Positions 1 to 7,689 of a stretch of DNA of 64,000 bases are shown here, piece after piece. Source of the stretch: Spirosoma luteum DSM 19990 (GTDB lineage Bacteria > Bacteroidota > Bacteroidia > Cytophagales > Spirosomataceae); the NCBI RefSeq assembly GCF_000374065.1, contig NZ_KB893262.1, forward strand, positions 1 to 64,000, in the 5' to 3' direction. A program made the position numbers and the translations under genes. Within the stretch, counting starts at the first letter, position 1, and every line of letters starts with the position of its first letter. The notes below the pieces were generated by a model. That model searched no databases and was not told the origin of the DNA. It was given only the letters and a program-made list of their open reading frames with translations.

Positions 1-153
1 ATCCAGCACCTGACGTTTCCAATCGGTAATTTGTTGGGTATGAATGCCAAATTCGCTGCTGAGTTGGGGCAGCGTTTTGGCGCCCTTGAGGGCTTCCAGG
101 ACCACTTTGGTCTTGAAGGCAGCGTCGTGGACGCGACGGGTTGAGTTGGTCAT
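1..153 (-). CDS. IS3-family transposase OrfA, N-terminal fragment (runs off window)
   Basis: The 51 visible codons begin MTNSTRRVHDAAFKTKVVLE and continue with a helix-turn-helix of the transposase_8 type (…LSSEFGIHTQQITDWKRQV). This is the DNA-binding protein encoded by the first reading frame of IS3-family elements, which acts with OrfB through programmed frameshifting. The ATG at 151-153 on the minus strand sits 45 bp inside the inverted repeat, as usual. The rest is beyond the window start. Family assignment is firm; activity is unknown. Confidence 0.8.
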   Translation of the reverse strand, partial: MTNSTRRVHDAAFKTKVVLEALKGAKTLPQLSSEFGIHTQQITDWKRQVLD

Positions 154-221
154 TTTTAAACATTTTGTAGGTCGAAACTAATTGATTCAAGTTATCCTAC
201 CTGTCCAGTTTTTGGGGAGCA
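1..221 (-). mobile_element. IS3-family insertion sequence, left part outside window
   Basis: The terminal stretch 198-221 reads, on the minus strand, TGCTCCCCAAAAACTGGACA. This has the TG start and the sequence typical of IS3/IS150-group terminal inverted repeats. It lies just upstream of an OrfA-like coding sequence pointing out of the window. Only this end is visible, so completeness and target duplication cannot be judged. Confidence 0.75.
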
Positions 222-303
222 TTATAATTTACTTACATAACAGGAGCAAATATGTGAATTTTGATAAGCTTGTGCATCATTAACGAGTATCTGAATACTG
301 CTA

Positions 304-765
304 ATGAACAAGCCTAAGCAAATGCTATTTACGCTCTTATTTCTGTGGTTGGGGTACGCTAATGAATCGGTTAGAGCTCAACAAATTGATATTCCGGGCG
401 TAACCGATATCACCAGCATTACAGCCACATCATCACCCGATTCAGCTAGTTTCGCCAAGTGGATAACTAAAAATTGGCGAGACTCTACATACTTCGTTCA
501 ACAGGTTACTAGTCAATTAGGCACTGTAACTTATCGAAGTGACTTGAAGGCCTATGTCATCTCGTGCGTCAATCCGAATGTAGTTTATACGCCTGACACA
601 GCCGTTTGTGATCAATGGACGGGCGTTGTATGTAATTGGCCTAAAGCCAATAAATGGAACAATAAGGTAGTACACTTCAATGGTCGATACTTTCAAGCCC
701 CTGGTGTAATGTTACGATACGGAGGTGAACGGATTTTTTATCTACATCTAACCGATATTCGATAA
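304..765 (+). CDS. Small secreted protein of unknown function, paralogue of next gene
   Basis: 153 aa with a hydrophobic N-terminus (MLFTLLFLWLGYA) and a likely signal peptidase site near VRAQ, so exported. The C-terminal half carries CDQWTGVVCNWP, then KVVHFNGRYFQA and RIFYLHLTDIR. The next gene has the matching pattern DTQWIGYVCNMP, LKVMFSGKYYHA and QLYLVLEKIR. The two are therefore diverged tandem duplicates, separated by about 100 bp and probably co-transcribed. Cysteines around the QW-G-VCN core could form a disulphide. No known family is recognised. Confidence 0.6.
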   Translation: MNKPKQMLFTLLFLWLGYANESVRAQQIDIPGVTDITSITATSSPDSASFAKWITKNWRDSTYFVQQVTSQLGTVTYRSDLKAYVISCVNPNVVYTPDTAVCDQWTGVVCNWPKANKWNNKVVHFNGRYFQAPGVMLRYGGERIFYLHLTDIR

Positions 766-866
766 GGAGGCTGTTTTGTATTTCTCTCTGTAAATGATCA
801 TCACCTATTACACAGATATCTGTTATTAATCCCTTTACATAATCGTCACTTATACAACAGGCATTT

Positions 867-1346
867 ATGATAAATCTAACTAAGGTTTACTTCATAGCCA
901 CATTACTGCTATCAACTATAGCAAGTCAGAGTTGTACAAAAAAGGCGGCTTCAACCATAACTCGTTCAACAGTAAAAGTTGATTCAACCCTGAGTAACCA
1001 GTCTCGATCTGCTCGTTCAACCCCAATGATAATTGACTCAGTAGTAGCTCCACTTGATACGAATTGCCATATAGATGGACCCGTTATTGCCCAAGCAAGA
1101 GACTTTGAAGGATACGTGTATTATCTGGGAACGACCAAACTATATAGTATAACCTATACTGTTCCCAATACCATAGATACACAATGGATCGGCTACGTCT
1201 GCAACATGCCTGAAGAATTTAAGCGAGGTTCATTAAAGGTTATGTTCAGCGGAAAATATTATCACGCTTACAAGCATATAAAACATCCTGGCATTGATGG
1301 ACATCCTCAACTCTATCTCGTATTAGAGAAAATACGTATGATGTAA
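867..1346 (+). CDS. Small lipoprotein of unknown function, paralogue of preceding gene
   Basis: 159 aa. The N-terminus ends in a lipobox-like SQSCTKKA with Cys about residue 23, so this is probably a lipoprotein, while the upstream paralogue has an ordinary signal peptide. The middle is Ser/Thr-rich and low complexity. The C-terminal half shares the QW-G-VCN-P, KV-F-G-YY and L-L--IR pattern with the preceding gene. No enzymatic motif is visible. A hairpin terminator candidate follows the stop codon. Function unknown. Confidence 0.6.
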   Translation: MINLTKVYFIATLLLSTIASQSCTKKAASTITRSTVKVDSTLSNQSRSARSTPMIIDSVVAPLDTNCHIDGPVIAQARDFEGYVYYLGTTKLYSITYTVPNTIDTQWIGYVCNMPEEFKRGSLKVMFSGKYYHAYKHIKHPGIDGHPQLYLVLEKIRMM

Positions 1347-1376
1347 GGACAACTTGAAATTAAACTTTTTGAAGAA

Positions 1377-1406
1377 AGACTTCTATAACGAAGTCTAATC
1401 TTTTTT
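1377..1406 (+). terminator. Putative rho-independent terminator after 867-1346
   Basis: AGACTTC, a 6-nt loop and GAAGTCT form a 7-bp stem, followed after four bases by six T. It lies 30 bp past the stop codon of the small lipoprotein gene, in the right orientation. The stem is short and the T-run is displaced, so this is moderate evidence only. Confidence 0.45.
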
Positions 1407-1455
1407 CACTTTAGTTTCACAACATAATTGGTAGTTATACAACGATCATAAAAAT

Positions 1456-1504
1456 AGTACAAAATCAACTCGCATCGCAATTTTTGATATGTTGATTTTG
1501 TACT
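1456..1504. repeat. Perfect 14-bp inverted repeat between convergent genes
   Basis: AGTACAAAATCAAC at 1456-1469 is perfectly inverted at 1491-1504 with a 21-nt spacer. It sits between two converging genes (ending at 1346 and 1543), so a bidirectional transcription barrier is likely. Low GC and no strong T-tract leave other roles open. Confidence 0.5.
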
Positions 1505-1542
1505 TTATGAAGAATATCACTTAATAGTTATTTTTACTTGAA

Positions 1543-1863
1543 CTACTTTTTTGTTGTCACAAGCACGACGCCATTTTTGCCTTTTTGCCCAAATCGACTA
1601 ATCAAATCATTGGTTGAAGCGGGTGAAAGGACTGTTATATTATCAATTTGATTAGGATTGATTTTTAGCCTACCCTGGCTAAGATCGCCGAAATAACCTT
1701 TCTCTACATTATCAACGATCAAAAGGGGTGGCCCATCAGCTCCTTTTAAGAATTGACTAGTGGTCGGTGAGGGAGGAATACCATTACTAACCTTGCTACA
1801 GCTAATGAAGCTAAAAGCAAAACAACCGAGTAAGGCGACTAGAATAGTATGTTTGAGTTTCAT
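1543..1863 (-). CDS. Lipoprotein with an isolated TonB-receptor plug-like segment
   Basis: 106 aa. The signal sequence ends in the lipobox FISCSK (Cys about residue 22). The remainder reads like the conserved part of a SusC/TonB-dependent receptor plug domain: PPLLIVDNVEKG corresponds to the 'PLyVvDGvp' box, then INPNQIDNITVLSPAST to the 'dIesItVLKdAsa' box, and FGQKGKNGVVLVTTKK to the 'YGsrGanGVVlItTkk' box. No beta-barrel follows, so it cannot be a transporter itself. Stand-alone plug-like domains occur in Bacteroidetes envelope proteins. Its partner is unknown. Confidence 0.65.
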   Translation of the reverse strand: MKLKHTILVALLGCFAFSFISCSKVSNGIPPSPTTSQFLKGADGPPLLIVDNVEKGYFGDLSQGRLKINPNQIDNITVLSPASTNDLISRFGQKGKNGVVLVTTKK

Positions 1864-2064
1864 AGCCTAAGGTTCTTAGAGATAAGAGAATGGAATAAGT
1901 CCTTAAATATCAGAATAATACTGCTTTCAGGTACAAGCTAGTTAAGTATAATTTATAATTATTGACAGACGCGTTGTATAACTACCAATTATGTTATTCG
2001 ATTAAAAGCAGATCTATTCAAAGAATAGCTAATGAACTAACTTGGAATAGGTTAAATTCGCTTT

Positions 2065-2994
2065 CTAAGAACTTGTCTGATTCAGCTTGCTCAAAACGGC
2101 TGGAATACCAATCTCGAAAGAACCATACTTCGGTTGCCACTTTAACTCTCGTTTGGCTTTCGCATTACTGACTCGGAACGAGCTGGTCAGCGATTTCACC
2201 AAAGGACCGCCGATCAATAATCCGATTAACCAAGGCGGAATACTACCCACCGACTTGACCCCTTGAGCGGAGGTGATCAAATCGACTAGTTGACGCAGAG
2301 GAATGGGTTTATTATCGACAATGTTATAAACCTCCCCGTACCGGCCATGAGTCAACGCCAACCCGAAGGCGCTGGCTAAATCGTCTACTTGAATTGGACT
2401 CCAGTAGTTTTGTCCTTTACCAAACACCCGAAGTTGGCCTTTTTTCAGCGTGTCATAGAACGACGTCTTGAATAGGCCACCAGGTCCGTATACGAAGCCA
2501 GGACTGAGCACCAGAAGTTTGAGCCGCTCTTTTTGGTGTAACTTCATCAGTTGAGTCACCACCCGAGCATGACCTTCTCCTAAAGGAGACGGCCTAGCCG
2601 GAGTGTGCTCATCAATCCACTCGGTGCCGTGGTCGCCATAATTGAAACAGCCACTAGTATAGATTAAGATTTTATCATGCTCAAGACAAGCTTTCGCTAA
2701 AGCGAGCGTCATCGCTTCATCGGCTTGATTAATTTTATCCTTGGTAGCATTGGTGAATCGTCCTTTCATCCCCAACTGAGCGGTCTGAATAACCGCATCA
2801 ACAGTCGGCACAATGGGTAGATAGGTTTGGGGTGAAGTCATATCGCCCATCTGCGTATTCATTCCTTTCTGGGAGAGCGAAACGGCTTTGGCCGGATCGC
2901 GAATCAGCCCAATGACTTGATGCCCTTGCTGAAGCAATTCCTTGACGACTGCCGCCCCCACGAATCCCGTGGCCCCTGTGACAAACACATTCAT
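2065..2994 (-). CDS. NAD(P)-dependent epimerase/dehydratase family protein
   Basis: 309 aa extended short-chain dehydrogenase. The Rossmann start MNVFVTGATGFVGAAVVKEL holds the GxxGxxG nucleotide-binding motif at residues 7-13. A YTSGCFNYG segment follows near residue 113. The C-terminal part (VDDLASAFGLAL, VYNIVDNKPI) matches substrate-domain features of the NmrA/epimerase group. It is probably cytosolic and acts on a sugar nucleotide or small aldehyde/ketone; the substrate cannot be read from sequence. It is a single gene next to a VOC-family gene on the same strand. Confidence 0.8.
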   Translation of the reverse strand: MNVFVTGATGFVGAAVVKELLQQGHQVIGLIRDPAKAVSLSQKGMNTQMGDMTSPQTYLPIVPTVDAVIQTAQLGMKGRFTNATKDKINQADEAMTLALAKACLEHDKILIYTSGCFNYGDHGTEWIDEHTPARPSPLGEGHARVVTQLMKLHQKERLKLLVLSPGFVYGPGGLFKTSFYDTLKKGQLRVFGKGQNYWSPIQVDDLASAFGLALTHGRYGEVYNIVDNKPIPLRQLVDLITSAQGVKSVGSIPPWLIGLLIGGPLVKSLTSSFRVSNAKAKRELKWQPKYGSFEIGIPAVLSKLNQTSS

Positions 2995-3055
2995 ATTTGC
3001 TGTTCTATAAGTGCCACTATGTTAATCGAATATCCAATGTAAGCTGACTCTAATT

Positions 3056-3430
3056 CTACGAAGAGACATGAATAAGCCCAATTTCGTTTCCATCAGGGTC
3101 ATAGTAGCTTACTTTGCGGGTATTACTTTCGGGTCGTTCTTCTTTATTAGACTGGATGCCACGGGCTGCAATCTGGGAAACCACCGGTTCCAGGTCGGCC
3201 ACCATCACATTTTGTATCGAGTGTCCGGCGTGTTGGGGCAACACGATCATGTAGATCATCAGGTGTTCGGCTACCTGCCAGACGGCTTCCACCTCGTTCG
3301 GGAAAAAACTGGGTTCACACCCGAAAAACCGTTGATACCAATCCAGCGACGCGTCATAATTTGACACCGCTATACCGGCAAACAGATCCTTTCCTTGCCC
3401 ATTTAATGCGGGTTTCATTTCCTGTGACAT
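3056..3430 (-). CDS. VOC (glyoxalase/bleomycin-resistance-like) family protein
   Basis: 124 aa with a typical vicinal-oxygen-chelate start (GIAVSNYDASLDWYQRFFG) and end (VSYYDPDGNEIGLIHV). The terminal Glu-bearing DPDGNEI motif usually supplies a metal ligand. Such proteins are glyoxalases, dioxygenases or antibiotic-binding proteins, and the role here is open. It lies 61 bp upstream of the epimerase on the same strand, so the pair may be co-transcribed. Confidence 0.8.
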   Translation of the reverse strand: MSQEMKPALNGQGKDLFAGIAVSNYDASLDWYQRFFGCEPSFFPNEVEAVWQVAEHLMIYMIVLPQHAGHSIQNVMVADLEPVVSQIAARGIQSNKEERPESNTRKVSYYDPDGNEIGLIHVSS

Positions 3431-3608
3431 AATCCATTCGATCTAATCATGAAAATAAGTAGATTTTTGGCATTAACTAAGTTATATAATCAACCGTTAT
3501 GAAAAGCTAAATCGACTTTTACATAAATAAGCCGCTATATTCGCTTTATCAACAGGGAATTATAGATTCCCTAATGGTGTGGATAGAACGGGGCCGCCCG
3601 TGCGGCGG

Positions 3609-3640
3609 AAAGCAGACTAACAATGTTGGTCTGCTTTTTT
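3609..3640. terminator. Strong hairpin terminator candidate
   Basis: AAAGCAGACTAAC pairs with GTTGGTCTGCTTT across a three-base AAT loop (13 bp, one G-U pair), followed by T-rich DNA on the plus strand. It lies between two minus-strand genes (3056-3430 and 3710-4297), so it could end transcription of the right-hand gene, although the better T-run is on the plus strand. Confidence 0.6.
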
Positions 3641-3709
3641 GTTAAGCATGTAAAGTAATACAGATTGTAAGACAGACATTTGAACCCTTATACTGACGTA
3701 TGACTAGCA

Positions 3710-4297
3710 TTAAATTGCGCCTTTAAGCTGATCCGTTTTCTGGCGTAAATACGCCCTGATTTCCTGATCGTCTTCTACTAGCAGCTGTTGATGAATCGTT
3801 AGAAACCGGGCTTTCCGGGTGGCAAACCACTCGCTGGTCATAAACTCCCCCAGCCACTGACTGAAATCAAGTAACTCGGGTTGCTGGTGGGAATAGGTGA
3901 AGTACGCCGTGAAACCAGCCTGAGCCAAATTGGACCATTCATATTTTGGGAGTGGGTGAATGGGATGGCCAAAGAACTTATCCAGTACATACGTGTTGGC
4001 ACAGAAAGTTTGCCAGATTTTGGCTTTGGCCTCGGCAAGCTTGCCCGACTTAAAGAGCAGCACTGCCCACTCAAACAAAAAGTCCGGAAAGCCAATATCA
4101 TCGGGAAACGTTTTGGCAAACCAGCGGGTATAACCTAACCCCCCTTTGTAATCGGCCAGCTGGAGAGAATAGCGGGTAGGCAAATAACGCAGTCCCCGGG
4201 AATCATCATAGCCACCAAACTTCCGTTTTTCGGCCGCTAAGGCGCGTTTGATATCGGCTATCTTTTTGATGAGCCGCTGGCTCTGTTTGGGCGTCAT
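3710..4297 (-). CDS. Hypothetical protein, helical
   Basis: 195 aa, not recognised. It has a basic, Lys-rich N-terminus (SQRLIKKIADIKRALAAEKRKFGG), then segments rich in aromatic residues and alternating helices (FPDFLFEWAVLLFKSGKLAEAKAKIW) that resemble a TPR-like helical pair. There is no signal peptide or membrane segment. It is a single gene between a terminator and the resolvase gene. Codon use and length support a real gene. Function unknown. Confidence 0.55.
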   Translation of the reverse strand: MTPKQSQRLIKKIADIKRALAAEKRKFGGYDDSRGLRYLPTRYSLQLADYKGGLGYTRWFAKTFPDDIGFPDFLFEWAVLLFKSGKLAEAKAKIWQTFCANTYVLDKFFGHPIHPLPKYEWSNLAQAGFTAYFTYSHQQPELLDFSQWLGEFMTSEWFATRKARFLTIHQQLLVEDDQEIRAYLRQKTDQLKGAI

Positions 4298-4534
4298 ACG
4301 TCGGGATAGTGGCTGGCTAAAACACCGACGAATATAGTGTCTTAGCCATCAATAAGTCAAGCCATTACCTTGGCTGATGAGATGGAAAAAGCAATCCTTA
4401 TCAGGGGCACTTACCTGGGAAAAATCACAATGAACGGAGTCAATTTGTTGGTTAGAAAATTCAACACCTTCACCCCGCATCTTTGTTAAATACAATTAAG
4501 TGGATTTATAAACTCGTTCACGTAACCATTCCGG

Positions 4535-5212
4535 TTAGTTGAAAAGTGCCATAATACGTTGCACCTGCACGGCCTGAAATTGTTTCCCTCTACGGGTTCT
4601 GAAACCGTGCTCATTTAAGGTAGCCGCGATACCACTCCAGCTCGCTCCCGCCCCGCGCAGTGACCGGGCAAAGGCAGCCGCCCTCCGATTGTTCTCATGC
4701 TCGCGGGCATTCAGCTGCCGAACGGCCAGTCCCTTCTGCACCGCTAGGACCGTTAAATTTTCTGGTTTACCCAACACGTAACCAGCCCGTTTCTTTTCGG
4801 CCAGTGCTTTACGGGTACGATCGCCGATGACTTCCCGTTCGTGCTGGGCCATGGTGGCCATTACTCCGATGGTGAGCGTATTGGCCTCGGGCATATCGGC
4901 ACAGACGAACTCGGCCCCCGAATCCCTTAATGTAAAAATAAAGGCTACGTTACGTGTTAACCGGTCGAGTTTGGCAATCAGGAGCACGGCTCCTTTTTCT
5001 TTGCAAAGCGCAATGGCTTTGAGCAGCTCAGGTCGGTTGTTTTTTTTGCCCGACTCAATGTCAGTGAACTCGGCGACAATTTCACCCCTGTTATAGATAT
5101 AGGAATTAACGCTGGTACGCTGGGCCGAGAGCCCAAGGCCGCTGGCTCCCTGGCGCTGGGTCGACACGCGAAAGTAGGCCACGTACTGTTTGTAACTGAA
5201 CGGGTGTTCCAC
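4535..5212 (-). CDS. Serine recombinase (resolvase/invertase family)
   Basis: 225 aa. The N-terminal catalytic domain shows YFRVSTQRQGASGLGLSAQR with the nucleophilic Ser near residue 17, the LLIAKLDRLTRN motif near residues 77-88 and the E-helix region MATMAQHEREVIGDRTRKAL. The C-terminus (WSGIAATLNEHGFRTRRGKQF) is a short DNA-binding helix-turn-helix. On a plasmid this most likely resolves multimers or belonged to a Tn3-type transposon. The start is set by a TATCTTTG promoter element 24 bp upstream, inside a large palindrome that is both a possible operator and a possible res site. Confidence 0.88.
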   Translation of the reverse strand: MEHPFSYKQYVAYFRVSTQRQGASGLGLSAQRTSVNSYIYNRGEIVAEFTDIESGKKNNRPELLKAIALCKEKGAVLLIAKLDRLTRNVAFIFTLRDSGAEFVCADMPEANTLTIGVMATMAQHEREVIGDRTRKALAEKKRAGYVLGKPENLTVLAVQKGLAVRQLNAREHENNRRAAAFARSLRGAGASWSGIAATLNEHGFRTRRGKQFQAVQVQRIMALFN

Positions 5213-5236
5213 GGCACAAAAGAAAGGTTAATAAGC

Positions 5237-5289
5237 CAAAGATAAGTCAAATTTACATTTTTCAAACGTCCGTTTAAAAAATGTAAATT
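5237..5289 (-). promoter_or_regulatory. Resolvase promoter embedded in a 19-bp palindrome
   Basis: On the minus strand a Bacteroidetes-type promoter is visible: -33 TTTG (5263-5266), 18-bp spacer, -7 TATCTTTG (5237-5244), pointing at the resolvase start. The region 5250-5289 is a near-perfect inverted repeat: AATTTACATTTTTCAAACG, two bases, then its complement with one mismatch. It overlaps the -33 box, so bound protein would block transcription. Autoregulation by the recombinase at its own res site is the simplest reading. Confidence 0.65.
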
Positions 5290-5315
5290 ACGAAAAATCC
5301 GGGTAGATTTGGGTC

Positions 5316-5750
5316 GTGAATACCCCGACCATCCAACCTCACCAACTTAGTACGGATTATAAAGTACTTATCGAGCACCTGGCCCTTTGCTGGGTGAGCG
5401 CTGATCTCTCACCCGAATGGTACTGGGAAGGCGAGCGGTTAGCCGAGCCGATCAGCTACCTGTACCTCGACTACCTGCGCTCCATCGGGAACCTGCTGCT
5501 AGCCACTCAGGACCCGGATCGTACCGAACAGATCTTTACGGCCGTGCTGAACCAGGCACAGGCGCTCGATAAATCTCCGCTCTGGGTGGAGCAGGAGTTA
5601 ACTTTCGAAGGCATCATCGACGGAGCTGACCGGTCCGATTTTCTGCGGTTTGATCTGGAGCAGGCTATTCAGCACACCGATGGGAAGGTCACTGATGAAC
5701 TGCTTGACCAATATAGTGAGCGGTTAAAACGATTTACCGACTATGACTAA
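5316..5750 (+). CDS. Hypothetical protein
   Basis: 144 aa, acidic and soluble, rich in Trp/Glu/Asp (WYWEGERLAEPISYLYLDYL). No signal peptide or known motif is visible. It is divergent from the resolvase with about 100 bp between starts, so the palindrome at 5250-5289 might influence it too. GC content is higher than in the preceding genes, which fits recent acquisition with the block to 8.9 kb. Function unknown. Confidence 0.5.
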   Translation: MNTPTIQPHQLSTDYKVLIEHLALCWVSADLSPEWYWEGERLAEPISYLYLDYLRSIGNLLLATQDPDRTEQIFTAVLNQAQALDKSPLWVEQELTFEGIIDGADRSDFLRFDLEQAIQHTDGKVTDELLDQYSERLKRFTDYD

Positions 5751-5904
5751 CCCGGAGCTATTTATATCGGTTTAGTTTTGACGGCACGTTTCAAGAAAGC
5801 GCTCAATAAACTTTTACAACCCGTACTAGAGGCCCTGGACTTGTAAAATTGATGATCAAATTCTGGCTGATGAATCAATCGCAGCTGCTAGACAGTAAGC
5901 GTTT

Positions 5905-6183
5905 ATGATTATCCTTCGTTTAGTTCTGACTTTACTCTTTTTGCTACCTCTCTGGTTAGCCGTTGACACGCAGACTGTAACCTGCCGCACCAGCCAACAT
6001 CCACACACGGTTAAACGTCCGGCTCCACGCACTGTTTACGTCTCTATTTGTGAGAGCCGTAGCGCGTATGCGTATCATAGAAGCAGATGCCGGGGACTGG
6101 CCCGGTGTACGCATGGGGTAAGTCAGATGACGGTTGCCCAGGCGCAGAACGTTGGCTATGTTCCTTGCAAAATCTGCTACTGA
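5905..6183 (+). CDS. Small exported Cys-rich protein with Ada-like metal-binding motif
   Basis: 92 aa with a hydrophobic leader (LVLTLLFLLPLWLAV). The mature part ends in the pattern YHRSRCRGLARC…VSQMTVAQAQNVGYVPCKICY. This is the H-x-x-x-C … A-x-x-x-GY-x-PC-x-x-C arrangement seen at the C-termini of many exported proteins and related to the metal-binding part of Ada. The Cys residues suggest zinc binding or a structural role outside the cytoplasm. It is followed after 5 bp by the SLOG-type gene. Exact function unknown. Confidence 0.6.
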   Translation: MIILRLVLTLLFLLPLWLAVDTQTVTCRTSQHPHTVKRPAPRTVYVSICESRSAYAYHRSRCRGLARCTHGVSQMTVAQAQNVGYVPCKICY

Positions 6184-6188
6184 CAACG

Positions 6189-6653
6189 ATGCACCATCTT
6201 CAACGCGTTATCTCTGGTGGTCAGACCGGCATCGACCAACTTGGCCTAGAGGTGGCCAGGCAGCTTGGCATCCCCACGGGGGGCGTTGCCCCCAAAGGTT
6301 ATTTAACCGAAACCGGCCCCGATCTGACACTACGTGATCACTACGGGCTGAGGGAACACGAATCGGCCCACTATCCACCCCGTACCCGCGCTAATGTCAG
6401 GCAGTCAGACGGGACGGTTATTCTGGGGGAGTTATCGGGTGGGACCAAATTAACACGGGCTACCTGCCAGAAAGAAGGTAAACCCTACCTGGTGAATCCC
6501 CCCGCGGACGAGTTGCGGACCTGGCTGGTCGATAAGCAGATCAAGGTGCTGAATGTGGCCGGGAACCGGGGAAGTAGATTACCATCAGAAGCGGTTGACC
6601 ACTACCGACAGGTATTAGTAGACGCATTCACCAATCAGCCATCAATACCCTAA
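6189..6653 (+). CDS. SLOG-fold protein, putative molybdenum carrier family
   Basis: 154 aa from ATG 6189; an upstream in-frame ATG at 6087 lies inside the previous gene and is unlikely to be used. The start MHHLQRVISGGQTGIDQLGL holds the nucleotide-binding SGGQTGxD signature of the 'putative molybdenum carrier' (YpsA-related SLOG) family. GGVAPKGYLTETGP and TVILGELSGGTKLT follow. These proteins are thought to bind nucleotides or ligands, and direct molybdenum handling is weakly supported. It overlaps the next gene by one base, implying translational coupling. Confidence 0.75.
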   Translation: MHHLQRVISGGQTGIDQLGLEVARQLGIPTGGVAPKGYLTETGPDLTLRDHYGLREHESAHYPPRTRANVRQSDGTVILGELSGGTKLTRATCQKEGKPYLVNPPADELRTWLVDKQIKVLNVAGNRGSRLPSEAVDHYRQVLVDAFTNQPSIP

Positions 6654-6874
6654 TGGAAAGTAAAGAAGAACTGATCAACTGGTTCAAGGGGCGGGACTTA
6701 CCCACCGGACATTTTCGCATTTCATCCTACGAAACAACCGACAACCTGACTAACCTGATCGAGCTGGCGCTGGCTAACATGGAGCGGGGCAATAAGACGT
6801 CACAGGCTGTACTCACCCGCGTTAAAGCAAAGCTGGAGCAGTCCGGTACCGAATCGACACCGGTGACGGCTTGA
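6653..6874 (+). CDS. Small DUF6965-like protein
   Basis: 73 aa. The opening MESKEELINWFKGRDLPTGH and a conserved helical remainder resemble the small Bacteroidetes proteins grouped as DUF6965 (ELxxxFxxxxLP start). Its ATG overlaps the stop of the preceding gene (TAATG), so the two are translationally coupled. No catalytic residues are evident. Family identity is recalled from pattern only. Confidence 0.55.
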   Translation: MESKEELINWFKGRDLPTGHFRISSYETTDNLTNLIELALANMERGNKTSQAVLTRVKAKLEQSGTESTPVTA

Positions 6875-6881
6875 CCGGATT

Positions 6882-7091
6882 ATGAGCGCTGATGACAAAC
6901 CCATAGAGTTGCCAACTGATAAAGTCGATAGTCGACGGGCTGCCCGTTCCGCTATTATCTGGTTGCTGATTGGTCTGGGTATTGGCTTGATCATGGGCTA
7001 TCTGCTGTATGCTCTGCGGAATGATACGGTACAGCAACAGTACGAGGAGCACCTGCTCCGATACCACAACGATCCCAGGCCCCCGGCCTGA
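6882..7091 (+). CDS. Small single-pass membrane protein
   Basis: 69 aa: a charged N-terminus, one membrane helix (AIIWLLIGLGIGLIMGYLLY, about residues 24-43) and a polar Gln/Glu/His-rich tail. It starts 7 bp after the stop of the preceding gene, so it belongs to the same short operon (5905-7689). Not recognised further. Confidence 0.5.
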   Translation: MSADDKPIELPTDKVDSRRAARSAIIWLLIGLGIGLIMGYLLYALRNDTVQQQYEEHLLRYHNDPRPPA

Positions 7092-7137
7092 CACTGGTCG
7101 GGTTTGAGCATTCTCCCACTACCTGTTACTTTCGGGC

Positions 7138-7689
7138 ATGAACTATATGCTATGGATGGTAGTCCTGTTAACCGGGTGCGCTGGTTCGAAGCCGGTATCT
7201 TCCGGCCCGGACGGTGTGTATGCCGGTGTGCTTCCCACCAAAAACAACCTTGTCTTCTACCGGACCACCGTATCAAGGCGTGGTATACCTTCGGGGATGG
7301 CCGACAGCCGGGCTCGAGCCTGGTTTCAGACAGCAGGCCGGGCATTAAATGCGATGGAGCAGAAGCCCATCCGATACAAGACGGATTTGGTCTATCTGGC
7401 CACCCTACCCGGTCGCCGGTTTGCGGCTGATCCGGCTAACGACGAAGTGTTTATTCCTGCCTTACGCTTCTGGGTAACTGTCGATAACCGGGGGGATAGT
7501 ACCCGCGTGTTTACTACGAACTACGAGGTACTGGATAAGACCAGGCATTACCAGCCGCTGGAAAAACAGGGGTATGATGCCCCACCCAAACAGCCCTGGG
7601 TGTCGATGTGGCTGGCCGACGTGGACGCGGCCGTGACGGAAATGATCCGCTCGCTGACGAACCGAATCACTCAGCCGGCTCCTCGTTGA
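7138..7689 (+). CDS. Predicted lipoprotein of unknown function
   Basis: 183 aa with a lipobox VVLLTGCAGS (Cys about residue 14). The mature part is mostly beta-rich with RYKTDLVYLATLPGRRFAAD and VTVDNRGDSTRVFTTNYEVL, and a C-terminal helix (AAVTEMIRSLTNRIT). It is probably anchored in the envelope. It ends the run of close genes starting at 5905. No family recognised. Confidence 0.5.
   Translation: MNYMLWMVVLLTGCAGSKPVSSGPDGVYAGVLPTKNNLVFYRTTVSRRGIPSGMADSRARAWFQTAGRALNAMEQKPIRYKTDLVYLATLPGRRFAADPANDEVFIPALRFWVTVDNRGDSTRVFTTNYEVLDKTRHYQPLEKQGYDAPPKQPWVSMWLADVDAAVTEMIRSLTNRITQPAPR

Noticed and set aside
1962-2171. Plus-strand frame of 69 codons
   Set aside because: It lies over an AT-rich intergenic stretch and the end of the epimerase gene on the other strand; low-complexity translation without motifs.
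3580-3645. GC-rich hairpin region considered as a tRNA or small RNA gene
   Set aside because: No cloverleaf, anticodon arm or CCA-like end could be formed; a terminator explains the hairpin.
5751-5843. Open frame continuing in phase after the stop of 5316-5750 (about 31 codons, then TAA)
   Set aside because: Could be stop-codon read-through, but no recoding signal is visible and the extension matches nothing known; most likely chance.
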